A stretch of 64,000 nt of DNA from Terfezia claveryi. Taxonomy: Eukaryota; Ascomycota; Pezizomycetes; Pezizales; Pezizaceae. Within the stretch, counting starts at the first letter, position 1, and the number at the start of each line of letters is the position of its first letter. The notes beneath the pieces are model-generated. The model was given only the letters and a program-made list of their open reading frames with translations. It was not told where the DNA came from and made no database searches. The stretch covers positions 62,001 to 126,000 of the forward strand of contig WHUX01000032.1 in assembly GCA_015179025.1 (NCBI GenBank), written 5' to 3'. A program made the translations under genes and the position numbers. Shown here piece by piece: positions 11,304-24,768 of the stretch.

Positions 11304-13847
11304 CTAGAACTCGTCAGGACCATTCGCTGTTAAATCCTTTTCTATCCTCAAATCTGTCATAGTCTCATTACTTTCCAACACTAGCCCCTTCTCATTTGCT
11401 AAATGTAATACGCAAATGAAGCAATAACTTGTAGAAATATCGCTCATGGCGTTCTTGGGGTAGACACGTTGGAGGTTGTGGATTACGTCGGTAAATTTCT
11501 TCGGGATGGGGCCAGTGGGGTTTGAAGGGGGCATTGGTGGCTAGTGAGCGTAAAATGTTAGTGATACAAGTGTATTGTGTATTCTGGGCCAGGGGCAAGA
11601 ACGTACCTCCGAGGCGGGCATATCCATTCCCAACTCCTTCCAGATATTCTCCTTCAACCGCCTTACATCAACCTTCTTGGCCACTTTTGCGTACTGCACA
11701 TACTCTGGCCTTATCCTTCTATTCGCCGTAATCATCTGAGTTCCTGGATCCTGCGTCGGGAATATACTGAAGGGGGTAGCTGGCGGGACCTCAGCGAGTG
11801 GTGGGTCAGGTGCGCCAGGCATAGGCAATGGTGCCTCGAATGCCTCTCCACCTACACCATACCCATCATCATCATCCACATCATTTAACCCTGGAGGCAA
11901 CATATCCCCGCCATCATCATTAAAGAAATTAGCATCGTAATTGCCTGTAGCCATCACAGCATCATTAGCTTGCTCCTTCTCCATCTGCTGTTTGGCCCAG
12001 AACTCTTCGTTCATTTCCACAATGTCTACATCCGCCGGGTTGACATTTTGCTCTCCTGGGCGAGGCCCATTGGCACCACCAGGACCTCGTTTTCGTGCGC
12101 TGGGACCGAAAAGAGCATTGGGCTTGATGAAGAGCTGGATCAAGTTTCGCGAGTTGAAGTGTTTATCATCTGGGAGAAGATGTCGAGTTTTCGATTTGCG
12201 CTGGGCTTTGGGGAGGTTGATCTGTGTATTGGATTGGGGCAGGAGCATCTCCTGGGTGACGTCTGAGTCGGCGCTCATAAAGTTAATTTCAAATGCTTCT
12301 TTCTCTTTCCGTGGGCGGACAGCGGCGGGCTTCGTGTTATCTTTAATTCTGCGGATCTTCCAGTGCTCTGGCCCAGCCCAGTTCTTCTTCAATGCCTCGT
12401 CGAAGTAACTCAAGATGTCGTCATTTTGGGAGCTAACCCCCATAGCAGCCCCAATCTCTGATATCCGTCCGTCGACATCGTCTCCTTCATCGTCATCGCC
12501 ATATACCGATCTTGGTTTGGATGGGGTCAAGAATCGCTCTGCTGCGTCCGCAAGGGTTTTGTCGGCCCATACAACACCACCATCACCGAACGCCATTGTC
12601 CCATCAGCACCCGGGAGTCCGAAGTCGTCATCATCATCATCAAATCCACCCACGTCGTACCCTGGAGAATTTGCATCGTCCTCCTTTTCTCCTTGCCCGT
12701 TTTTGTCTTCTAACGTCGCCTTAAGGAATGGGATATCCAATGACCCACTAGGATCTCCTAAGTCGTATGTTTTTAGTGATGGACATACATCGAGCTCATC
12801 CAGTTCATTGAGGTCTAGGAAGAATTGCTGCCGTAATCGGTTGATATCTATGTTCTCTGACTGTACTTCGTTTTGGTCATCTGCCTCTTCCTCAATTACG
12901 TCTTCAACGTCGTCGCTGCTGTCGAAGACAATTCGGCCCTTGTTGTCGATAGAGAGGTGATTGAGTAGGAGACCCTTGGCTCCGCCTTCGTCAAAGTCTG
13001 CCGAGGCTTTCTTGAAGAGAGGGTCTACAGAAAATTCTAGCTCGAGCTTCTTGAGTTGAAGGGAGGAGAAATCTTTCGCTAGGGTGGCTTCCGAAGAGCG
13101 TTGTGTCTGCTGAGGTTAAGCTTCTCGCAATCCTTGTTGTAAATGGATTGGATTTGGATACGCACCCTCTTCTTCTTCTTTTTGCCTTCTCCTTCTTCAT
13201 CTTCTTCCCCAGCTTCATCCTCTTCATCATCCTCTCTCTCCCGTTTCTTTGTCCCGCCACTGTCTGCCAGGCCACTTAACAGCTTCCCTGTCTCGGTTGC
13301 GACAGAATCAACTCTACTGGTATAAATTTTGACACACCCATCAAGGGTGCAACTTGCTTTCTGGAAATTGATGCCTTCACCTTCTTTGAGCAAGCTCATA
13401 TCATGGAAGTAGTCAATGAGGGCGAAATTCCAACTATTTTGCGCATTGATTTTCTGCAATATCCGAAGCTCCCTAATTAGACAACCTTCACCTCCAATAT
13501 AATGTATAAACTCAGACGAGGGTACGGACATTATCGTTCGCCATTTTCATCCACTCCTCGAAATTCACAACCAATGGCGCTCTCCTCAAGGGAGTTATCG
13601 GGTTCAAACTCTCACGCAATGAACCAACGTTCCTTGGAGTTTTAGGCGTGCCCTCCACCGAACTTTCTCCGTCCAGGCCTTTCCTAGGGGTACCTGCTTG
13701 TTTGAAAGATTGACGGCGGATCTGGACCTCCTGCAGCATACTTCGCTTCTTGATTCTCTTCGCTTTCTCAGCATCATCGTCATTCAGCGGAATTTTCACA
13801 CCCGCAGGTGAAGCGTGCCGGTGCATGTTGTGGTCCCCGCGAGCCAT
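11304..13847 (-). CDS. Condensin complex subunit 2 (Brn1/Barren/CAP-H kleisin)
   Basis: Kleisin subunit of condensin that bridges the Smc2-Smc4 heads for mitotic chromosome compaction. Minus-strand exons 13847-13530, 13453-13166, 13106-11607 and 11540-11304 give 780 residues. Family motifs are KIPLNDDDAEKAKR near the N-terminus, NSWNFALIDYFHDMSLL, LDGCVKIYTSRVDSVA, RSSEATLAKDF, LELEFSVDPLFKKASADF, GAKGLLLNHLS, GRIVFDSSDD, VDVRRLKENIWKELG, and the C-terminal winged-helix part KFTDVIHNLQRVYPK and STSYCFICVLHLANEKGL. A basic/acidic linker (GEEDEEGEGKKKKKR) precedes intron 2. The start is chosen at MARGDHNMHRHASP because fungal homologues begin close to this region. The frame stays open upstream to an ATG at 14123, which would add 92 residues that look unlike the family. 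Confidence 0.93.
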
Positions 13848-14504
13848 CCTGTTTGCTTTCGATGAGCGTGTTTGCGTCAAAAGCTGAGGTTTGCGTAAGG
13901 ATGGGTAGTCTAATGCGGGCGCCCGTTTGCAGTTGTATGAAATGGGGAGCCGGAGGAGGAGGAGGAAAAATGCTCTGCCTTTGGTAAAGTCCTGTCCTGG
14001 CTGGTTCGTTTGTGGGATATCTTCGTGCCTGTGATGTTTCGGGCCGCGATCTTTGTTTGTAAAGGGAGTGGTTGTTGCCAAGATATAATAAGGGCTTAGT
14101 TTATTTAGGCAAAATGTAAACAAACCTGCTGCAGAACACGACGGGCTTACCTAATCAGCGCGTGGTTTGGCGGCATTTACAGTTAGTCTCGTGCCACAAG
14201 GTTTTTAGTGCAAGCCATAAGCTAACTGAAATAAGCCGACGGATTTGATTACCAGGTTTGGTTATGCCATACGTTAACTATTGCAACTATCGCAACAATG
14301 CCGAATGCTGAGATTCTACAGGATATTCATGCTGCAGTTGAGACCACAGAATGTTCCTATTTACTGGCATTAGATGAGGTATGAAGAATAAGAGATACAT
14401 TTGAACATGACCCCCATTCTCTTTCAAATGCCAAAATTAAAGACATTTCCACTCCAATATCTCATTGATAGTCTGCTCATTATCCTCAGACCTAATTCCC
14501 CATC

Positions 14505-14738
14505 CTAAACATGTTTCATTGACTTTGCATTTCTTGATATTCCCCATTTTTTCAAAATTCTTTTGACTGTAATGTGGTCTTCATTTGCAAATGCTTGCTT
14601 TATGCCAGGCAACCTGGTTGCCTCGCAGTTGTTCTTGATTATCCCCCATCCAAGCAATAAGCTGCTGAACTCCCTCTCGAGTCCATAGTCGTGGGTTGTG
14701 CTATTCGGCATATATGCCTTTGAGCGTAGTGTGTTCAA
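14505..14738 (-). CDS. Hypothetical small open reading frame (77 aa)
   Basis: ATG-initiated frame of 77 codons with no recognised family. It contains two copies of a Trp-Gly-Ile motif (GWGIIKNN and KKWGISRN), and a third, GWGIRSED, lies just downstream in another frame, suggesting a decayed repeat protein or chance. There is no strong splice or promoter evidence. It may be a pseudogene fragment or non-coding. Confidence 0.2.
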   Translation of the reverse strand: MNTLRSKAYMPNSTTHDYGLEREFSSLLLGWGIIKNNCEATRLPGIKQAFANEDHITVKRILKKWGISRNAKSMKHV

Positions 14739-15818
14739 GTATATTTGCAGTTGAGTGTGGTTTGCTGTAGTTGAGTGCGGCGTTGCGGTTGAGTTGTGGT
14801 GTTTATATTTGGCGCTTACAAATTGTTACTCGCAACTAGAAAGGTTTCAGATTTACCAACTTCAAATGACGCCACCATGGAACTTGGCCAATAATGGTGT
14901 TCGCCAAATGCCAAGGTGTGACAATTGAAACCCTTGTGCATGAACCTGGTTTGGGTTTGATTACCCCTACTGTACTCCATATGTACTTCTTATTCGGTAC
15001 TCTCTGCGTGAACACTTTGCTGGAGACATCTACAGTACCAGGGAGGCTCATCACGTGCACTGGTTGTCCAAACAACCCCAGGCAATGCATCTACACGTGA
15101 TGGATATACTTTCAAACCTCATGGCATTTATACATGCATTAAGATCTAAAAAGAAAAGGAAAAGAAAAAGAAGAATGCAAGTGGGGAGAAAAGTGTTACG
15201 GTATCACGCTATGGTGAAGCTGCAGCCTAGCTAATTGGGCCGGAAGATTCACCCGAGCAAACGTAAAATATTTCGGTTTGGTTCCTTGTAGGAACACCCA
15301 TCCCTCATCCCTACAAGTAGGTACATAGGTAGTGTGCCTACGGTACTAATTATTCACATACTGATTGGGATATGTAAATAAGCAACCTCTTCCGCAGGTA
15401 CAAGGATTTGTTCTGCTAGTGAGGCTCTGCACTCGGTACCGACCGCGCCACCTCTTGGCTTCCGTCCCACCCTCTGTGGCTGTGAGATGTCAGTAACCCC
15501 ACCAAAGACGGCGACGTTACTTTCCTAGCATCACGACCATCAGGCAACCTCCCCGAAAAGATGCACGTCTATGTAGGCTAGTCTGGCTTGTATGTAGGCA
15601 TTGGATGATTTAATCTTAACCTTAGATTTTACGTTTCGATATCGAGCTTGGAAGGACTAGCGTTGCTGAATCAAGTAGCGTTCTAGTTTTGATTGGGCCT
15701 AGCAATCATATTCCTGAAAACGGTAGCACTTGTAAGCTTCGCCTTCCCCCCCACTATCTTCCACCCCTCAACAAAAATTCTCTGCCAATTGTTCAAGCAT
15801 CCCCTCACATCTAGTTAC

Positions 15819-15826
15819 TATATAAG
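15819..15826 (+). promoter_or_regulatory. TATA box of enolase
   Basis: TATATAAG lies about 200 nt before the enolase ATG and roughly 75 nt before the donor of the probable leader intron, in the place expected for a strong core promoter. A CT-rich block typical of highly expressed fungal glycolytic genes lies just upstream. Confidence 0.6.
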
Positions 15827-15895
15827 GTAGCTCACCACCAATTCATTTTGAAGCCTACTTGCAGTTCAGAATCCTACCCTCTTGTCCTTAACAAA

Positions 15896-17874
<1,979 letters not shown>

Positions 17875-18269
17875 TATAATCATCCTTCGCGATAAACTTT
17901 TTTCTGAATGTTAGAGGGTCAAATGGGGGGAACGGTGTCATGGGATTTTCTTTTTCATTTCTCCGGCAGTTGGTAAGGGAAAATTTGATGGGAATGCTAG
18001 CTTGATGGGAGGATGTGATACATCTATCCGGAACATCAAAATAAACATGGTCTTGGCACTGGTGTTTCAGTTCAGCGATGTGCTTATCAGTGACTTCCAA
18101 ACTGGCCTTTTCGTCCATTTTCCGGCGTGTCCGTAGAGCTGTAGAACAATTGGCGCGGGGAACAGGCGCCTGTAGAAGACTACGCAGTAGAGTAGCGAAG
18201 CTAGAAGGCTTAGGAGCCGATTCTTGCCACCGTGCTAAAGCTCAACACTTTCTTGCAACATAGCTGGCC
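17875..18269. other. Short intergenic region
   Basis: About 395 nt between enolase and the F-box gene on the same strand. A minus-strand open frame (17849-18118) overlaps the enolase terminus and has no family or splice support. The promoter of the F-box gene must lie here. Confidence 0.5.
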
Positions 18270-19770
18270 ATGACACAAATGAATACCTCGGATCCGTTAT
18301 CAGCATGCTTCAGAATGCCGATGAAGGCCCTGGAGCTACAGGTACGCATAGCTGCCAATCTCCTTGCCACTTGGTTGTCACCATGCTTACTTACGGCAAT
18401 TCTAATAGGAAGCTTTACTTGCAGCATATGGACGGCTCACACAGTGTGATCTCATCCTTTTCCTGTCATTGAGAAGTCTATCCACTCAAGGATCGGCAAG
18501 TGAGCTTGCACAACGGCTGGTGAAATATGATCTCGCACAATATCGGGGGATGGAGATGGAGGAGGTTGAAGAGAAGACGATAAGATCCAGTGTTAGGTCA
18601 TTGCAAATAACTGATCGTAAGGAGACGGTTTCTGAGACGGAGGATGTCGACATGAACAGCTCGAGTGAGCTGTTGAAAGAAAGTCATCGGGGTATCGAAC
18701 ATACAGAACGTGTTACGGTCGGAGATGATGAGAGGGGTGGGTCTGTAACGGACACGTGCAGCAAACCCCAGGGGCGAATACGTGCCGTGGACAGGATGCC
18801 TCCAGAATTATGGTCCGAGATATTCGAACACTTAGGAGACTGGCTGATAGCTAACGCCTTGCGTATACGGACACGGCTAAAACGGCCATGGGATTGGGAG
18901 CATGCATCGGACCTGGATGTGGCAATTCTTACCGGAAGTCTTGAAGTGGTGAAAGAGGTTATGTATAGTGGCAGCTACACCACAGATGATCCTATGAAGT
19001 TCACAGAATCTGGTGCGGATGTTATGGTGCGATGGGGTTATGTCGAGCTTCTGGATTTCTTCTTCAAGAACAGTTATCGGAACTTCCTGGAGGTTTTTCA
19101 GAAGGACCATACACCCCCGAATGAGGTGGCGATTAGGATTGAGATACCTTGGTTGGCGAGTCGATATGGTCAGACGACAGTACTGGATTGGTGGTTGGCA
19201 AATACTTCTCCGGACCCCCCCCCGGCGCATTTCCCTCCGCTCCCGACGCCAAATAGTCTCCCCCTACCCCCTCTATACCGGAAATATGACGAAGGTGCAC
19301 TTAACCAAGCTTCGTGGAAGGGGTATATACACGTTCTGCAATGGTGGAAAGATTCAGGATTACAGTTACGAATCGGAGACGTGATGGACTGGGCGACAGT
19401 TGGAGGGCACATCTCGGTCCTCGAATGGTGGAAACACAGCGGGGAGAATACGAATATCATGCACAGAGATGCATTGTGTATTGCGTCTACCAGGGGTAAA
19501 ATTGAGTTTTTAGAGTGGTTCAGGAATAGTGGCCTCCAGTTGACGTATGGGAATGATATTTTGGCGATTATCACGAAGAAGAATAAGCCGGAGAGCTTGG
19601 AGTGGTGGGCGAAGAGTGGGTTGAGGATTGAGTATGCGATCTCGGATATCTGGGAGGCAATTGAGGATGCGACGACAAAGGGTGATGAGGCAAGGGATTG
19701 GTGGGTGGCGAGAGGGATACAGTTTGATGGATTGGATAGTGAGGAGTGGATGAGGTTGAGGGTGCTGTAA
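18270..19770 (+). CDS. F-box protein with SAP-like N-terminus and Trp-rich ankyrin-like repeats
   Basis: Exons 18270-18341 and 18409-19770 give 477 residues. The N-terminus (EALLAAYGRL, then STQGSASELAQRLVKYDL) resembles a SAP helix-turn-helix motif. An acidic linker follows, then an F-box-like start (DRMPPELWSEIFEHL). The C-terminal half contains about seven degenerate ~34-residue units ending in a VLxWWKxSG-type signature (VLDWWLANTS, VLQWWKDSGLQL, VLEWWKHSG, FLEWFRNSGLQL, SLEWWAKSGLRI, ARDWWVARG), each preceded by an A-x-x-x-G helix as in ankyrin repeats. It is likely a substrate receptor of an SCF ubiquitin ligase, but the F-box is short and the target unknown. The first exon is inferred from the GTACGC donor and the AATAG acceptor, which fit in frame. 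Confidence 0.7.
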
Positions 19771-20501
19771 GATTCTGATAGCCTCTGAGTGGAAGAGGAG
19801 GTTATTAGTAATGGTAATGCTTATGACATGATGGACGCTTGCACAGCGTATTGTTTTGGGTCGTTCTCTTACTAGTGCTTTAGTTTCTTTGATGTGCATA
19901 TAATGATATAAATATCTATGATTCTCGGCCATCCTTGAACGCGAAACACCACTTTTGGAAAAGTCGACAAAATGCGCTCGCTATCACAGAGAAACTAAAA
20001 ATATTGAACTCACTCTACAGCACAGAATACCCACTTAGGTCGAGTGGGGTGCGAAGAACGACGGCACATTACTTTTACCTACTGATGGGAAGGCAATCAA
20101 CAAAGGAAATAAATACTACAGAGTTTAGATGGTAGATTCGTGATTAAAAGTTCGTATGAACTGTAACTAGCGACACCAGTTTCTGACTTGTTCAACCATG
20201 AGCAAGTGGGGTATACCTTGAGCACCCCCATCTCTCGCTATTGATCCCAAATTGCAACTAGTTATTGTACCTAGGTATATGTTGCTGAATTGTGGAGTTA
20301 CGGGCGGGAAATTCAAAGGAAAAGTACTTGGTAAATGGTGTCAGCATACCCCTCCCCTGCTGAGCGTCGCGTTTCGGCCACCTTTCCAGCCCCACAAGCA
20401 ACTGTTAAATAAGCTACTCCCTCCAACTTCTCCTCTCCCTCACTTCAACCCACCATAACCCCAAAGTTACCCTTACGAGCACAGTGATTTACGATTTAAA
20501 G
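19771..20501. other. Intergenic, cyclophilin promoter side
   Basis: No gene seen. It should contain the F-box gene 3'UTR and the cyclophilin promoter; the 100 nt before the cyclophilin ATG are C/T-rich (CTCCCTCCAAC, CTCCTCTCCCTCAC), as in many fungal promoters. Confidence 0.5.
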
Positions 20502-21489
20502 ATGGTTTCGTTTACAAGAGGAGCAATCGCTTTTTTACTTTGTGCGATTTTCGCGGTGACGATGGTTGCGGCGGAAACTAAGGGGCCGATGATTACAAAC
20601 AAGGTTTGTAAAAGTTACATGTCAGTTGGGAGAAATTAGAGTTGGGAATTGACGATTTGTACTTTCTAGGTCTACTTTGATATTGTTCGAGGGGATATGC
20701 CTTTGGGAAGGATTGTGATCGGGTTGTATGGAAAAACGGTTCCTAAGGTATGTAGAAGCTCTGAATGTGCGTTGGCGGTTGATGATTGTTGCTAATTGCT
20801 TTTTTGTTTAGACTGCTGAGAACTTCCGGTATGATTTTATTTTGCCTTGGTTCCCACAAAGCCCGAGCTGTATGGGAGGCGAATGTGCTGATAATTTTTA
20901 TAGTGCTCTTGCTACTGGTGAGAAGGGGTTCGGATATGAGGGCTCTCAGTTCCACCGTGTTATCAAGCAATTCATGATCCAGGGTGGTGACTTCACCAAA
21001 GGTGATGGGACTGGTGGCAAGTCCAGTACGTCTACCACCCACTCGTTGCGATCGCTTCCATCCGAGCTGGGGTGACTGACAGTTTCATAGTCTATGGCAA
21101 CAAGTTCGCCGATGAGAACTTCAAGCTAAAGCACACCCGCGCTGGCCTCCTCTCCATGGCCAACGCCGGACCTGACACCAACGGATCTCAGTTCTTCATT
21201 ACCACTGTTGTCACCTCGTATGTTCACCCTATGTGCATATCAAAACTAAGATACTAACAAGGTACTTCTTTGTAGTTGGCTTGATGGCCGTCACGTCGTT
21301 TTTGGTGAGGTTATCTCTGGAATGGAGGTTGTCCATGAGATTGAGAACTCGCAGACTGGCCCTAATGACCGCCCCAAGGATCCCATCAAGATCGCCAAGA
21401 GCGGTGAGCTCAAGGAGGAGGCCGATAAGCCAACTGAGGACAAGGCGAAGACTGATGATGGTAAGGAAGCCGCCAAGGAGGAGCTATAG
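20502..21489 (+). CDS. Secretory-pathway cyclophilin (CypB-type peptidyl-prolyl isomerase)
   Basis: Catalyses cis-trans isomerisation of X-Pro bonds, here in the ER. Exons 20502-20603, 20670-20747, 20812-20828, 20904-21025, 21091-21217 and 21276-21489 give 219 residues. The signal peptide is residues ~1-24 ([14 protein letters not shown]). The cyclophilin core includes [49 protein letters not shown] (catalytic Arg and Phe), [20 protein letters not shown] and [12 protein letters not shown] (cyclosporin-contacting Trp). A Lys/Glu-rich tail ends in KEEL, a plausible HDEL/KDEL-like ER retrieval signal rather than the canonical HDEL. The third exon is only 17 nt. Confidence 0.96.
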
Positions 21490-21982
21490 ATTCAATTTTT
21501 ATAGTGTTTTACTTGCCTCCACCATGCACCATACATACCCTCGGTGCCCTTGTTCGTTTGTAAGCAGAACCCCAAAAAAAGAATCATTCATTTTCTTCTA
21601 CCTACGCTGGGGAGTTCATGTCTCGGGTGTTCATTTGATATCTACATGTAGGCAGTGTTGAAGCCATGACCCGTGCGTGCTGGGCGTTTGGTTTCGAATT
21701 CTCATGCGTATGTGTGTAGCGATATATTATGCTCTACCTGTGACCTCTGCCCAAACATGTAACAAATTTGATACCAAAATTATTGATATTTCTTGGCCCC
21801 AATCCCACGTACAGATATATATATTTACATTTCCCTATATTCCAGCCCCCACATTGAACCCCATAGTCCTTGCCCCTACCATTTACCCCCCTTTTACCAA
21901 CTAAATCATCCATTACCCTGATATCACCACAATCCGCTATTCAATTACTAACCTCTCTCTCCCCTCCCTCCCCCCCACACAG
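21490..21982. other. Intergenic or upstream exons of the next gene
   Basis: Contains the cyclophilin 3'UTR and probably the promoter and first exon(s) of the small membrane protein that ends at 22275. I could not place its start codon. The last 90 nt are strongly pyrimidine-rich and end in CACACAG, a good acceptor. Confidence 0.4.
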
Positions 21983-22275
21983 CCCCCACAACGGACATCA
22001 ACCCCCTCCCCGGCTCCACCTCCCTCGACCATTCTTCAGATGAACAAGCCGACCTCTCCAACTTCCGCGACTCCTTCCACAACCTCACCAACCCAACCTC
22101 CCTCTCCTTAACGCAGATCTTCCTCGGAGGCTGCGTAATCGCTTTCTTTGCCTTCATGTACTTGAGGATGCGTGGACGCACGGGGAAACAGCCGGAGGGC
22201 GGGATGAGGGAGATGCCTGGAACTAGATACTCGGTTGGGGGCATTCAGGTGCTGGAGAAGAGGAGGTTGTGGTAG
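21983..22275 (+). CDS. Last exon of a small single-pass membrane protein (partial model)
   Basis: The open frame runs from a pyrimidine tract and CACACAG acceptor to a TAG stop, coding about 97 residues. A polar stretch (PTTDINPLPGSTSLDH, SNFRDSFHNLTNPTSLSL) is followed by one membrane span (IFLGGCVIAFFAFMYL), then a basic cytosolic-type tail (RMRGR) ending EKRRLW. I do not recognise the family. The first two bases belong to a codon begun in an upstream exon that I cannot locate. Composition, the hydrophobic segment and splice context argue for a real gene. Confidence 0.5.
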
Positions 22276-22730
22276 AATTTGGTACCTCTAGAACTCAGTA
22301 TTTACATTCTCTGGTTGAAGCGGTTGGGGAGCGTGCGTGGGGGCTGGCATATCAAATGTTGGCAATGAATTAATCACACACAATCGTTTGTTCGGTTGAT
22401 GCTTTGTTTTGGTTACCCTGTAATTTTTTTTTTCCTTTTTTTTTTCTTTTTCTTTTCGGTGTGTGTTTACCACAGATGAAGTTAAGGTTGTATGTTTTTT
22501 CTTCCAAAGCTATGTTGGCGAAGGTTGGGGGGGCGGAAGTACAAATAAACAGTAATGAGTACGCGAGCAATAATTAGGCCTTACTTTCAAACAACAAGCA
22601 TGTTTGCTTCATACTCCTTTCCAAATGCTATAGGCCGTAGATGTCGTATCAAAGATGTCAAAACCCTTGTATAGTAAATGGCCGTGAATATCCCAATTCA
22701 TCCTCCAGAAAAAACCAACTCCATTCAATA
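22276..22730. other. Intergenic between convergent genes
   Basis: Holds the 3'UTRs of both neighbours. A T-rich block (about 22424-22460, runs of T broken by CC) is the main feature. No gene seen. Confidence 0.6.
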
Positions 22731-24225
22731 CTATCTCCTTTCCACCCCATCCCCCTGCTCCTTCTTTAACCACGGCATCTCCATAATTCTTTCTTTGGCA
22801 TCAACACTTATACATAGCGCCGAATCAATCTTCTTCAGTCCCGGTTCCCCCATAATACTCAACGCCGCGAGGCCCAAGTACGAATGTAAGAGATCTATCA
22901 TCAATTAGTCCCTATCCCCAACACAAACACATACACACACTCCCTCTCAGATGATACTCGTATCAGGGTAGTATCTAAACTCACCAGGCCTATACTCCAC
23001 CCCTGGTAACTTCCCAAAGCCCCCAATCAAATGCTGTGTCTGGCCCAACAAAAACCACCTATTGGCTTTCATATTCATGAGCCCCGCATGCCCTAGTACG
23101 TCCAGCGCCCCTCCAACCCAGAAACTATAGCATGTATCCCCGTGTTTGTTTATCCGGCCGCAGAAGCCCCCGGTGAGTTTTCCGTTAAGATAGCCCTCTT
23201 GGCCAGGGACGGTGTACGGAGCGGAGGGGGTTTTGCTTGGCTCTTGGCCGGGTTCCGGGGGTTCAGGCTCGGAGACGTAGGGGACTTGCATTGACACAAG
23301 CCAGCGTAATATTCCTGGGGTGCGGGCGGGAGGGACGCCATCGTGGAGCCGGCCGAGAAGGGAGAGGGCACTGAGTGCACAGTATGTGTGGCCGGCGTGG
23401 GCTTCTATGAATGGGAATGCGGCGAAGCCGGAGTCGTAGGTCTACCGTCCACCACCACCACCACCACCACCGTCGTGATTAGCATGCACGGTCTAAGCAT
23501 GGTTGGACTTGAGGACTTTTTCCCTGAGAGTAGCTATTGTGCTTACCTACCGTAGAAGCTTTAATAAACTTTACGCACCCGTCTACATCTACATCCCTCA
23601 CGCCTTCTAAATGCCTCCCGGGGCCATGCTTTCCCCCACCGTGCATAATCCACCGCACCGCCATAGCGCAATACATAAACCTCATATCCTCCCCTCCCAT
23701 GATCATATCCCCCTCTTCTCCGCTCAACCCACCTTTCAACACCCACTCCCCAAAACCCCCATCCACCCTCTGCACGCTCACAAGAAACTCCCCCAACCCA
23801 GTCCAATTCACCCTACTTAAATCATCCCCCAACATACTCAACCCCGCCAGTGCAAAATAACATGCCGGCAGATTCGCCACATCCCAAGTTTCCCTTGCTC
23901 CCACAGTCGCCGGGCTCCCTCTAAATCCACCCGTGGGGAGCTGGCAAAGATAAACCCAATCAATCCAGTCCTTTCGTTCTTGGGGCGTCGTAGAGGTGTG
24001 TAGCTCGCCGAGGAGATCTAGTGCTGAGAGAGAGAAGAATGCGAGTGAGAGCCGGGAGAGGTCGGTGCTGGTGTAGGCATTTGGAAGGGCAGATTTGAGG
24101 CTGCGTAACCAAAATTTGAGGTGTTTTCTGCGGCTGAGAGTGGGTTCGCCGAGGAGTTCGGGGGTGGGGATGGTGGTGGTGGTGGTGCTTGGGACGAAGG
24201 AGGAGGAGAGAGAGAGTTCCTCCAT
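22731..24225 (-). CDS. Geranylgeranyltransferase type I beta subunit (Cdc43 family)
   Basis: Catalytic beta subunit that attaches geranylgeranyl to CaaL-type C-termini of Rho/Cdc42/Rap GTPases, with the shared Ram2 alpha subunit. Exons 24225-23551, 23441-22985 and 22894-22731 total 1,296 nt (431 residues). Prenyltransferase repeats are visible: LCQLPTGGFRG, SVQRVDGGFGEW, TYDSGFAAFPFIEAHAGHTY, LTGGFCGRINKHGDTCYSFW. Zn ligands are the Asp and Cys in GDTCYSFWVGGAL and the His in LLHSYLGLAALSIMG. The N-terminus is Thr-rich (SSSFVPSTTTTTIP). A Pro/Glu-rich insertion (EPEPPEPGQEPSKTP) separates two repeats. CAL1/CDC43-type substrates include Rho proteins, which fits the RhoGAP elsewhere in the window only thematically. 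Confidence 0.93.
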
Positions 24226-24768
24226 TGCGGCGCTTGGGGATGGAGGAAGGGGGATTTCGAATGTTGTTTATTGAGGCAGCTCGGCTGCCTGGCTGGATTG
24301 AACTCAGGGTTAAGTGGTCACGTGGGCTGCTGTTTTAGGAACTGCCGAGTTCGAGCGACGAATATCAAAGAAGACAGTCCTGATCACAAAACAACAACAT
24401 AAAGACAACAAGAACAGGTTTAACTGTCTCTTCTTGTAGCCTTATCCTTCGAAGCTTCCACGAATCACCAACACGGTCGAATGGCAAGGCGTATTTGGGT
24501 GTAGTCCTGTGTCGGGGTTGGAGCTCGAGTCAACGGTTCAGGCTGGCGAAGTCTTTGCAGCAATATTTTTTTTTTGTTACCCTGCGTTTCGCTTGGACAT
24601 ACAACAATCTAACTCGACTACGTATACTTCTGAACTTATCCGTTTGCATTGAAAAATCTCAGAACTACCAGAAAAGGAGGTTCTATCTAGGCTTGCTCGG
24701 TTTCAGGGTAACTTAATCTTTATTTGCCCGTGAAGTCGATTCATACGTCATATCCGCATATTCACCAC
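24226..24768. other. Intergenic
   Basis: Upstream of the GGTase gene and downstream of the methyltransferase gene. Two plus-strand open frames overlap here without family or splice support. No gene seen. Confidence 0.5.

Noticed and set aside
19510..19932. 140-codon minus-strand frame opposite the F-box gene
   Set aside because: Antisense shadow of the coding repeats; composition follows the sense strand.
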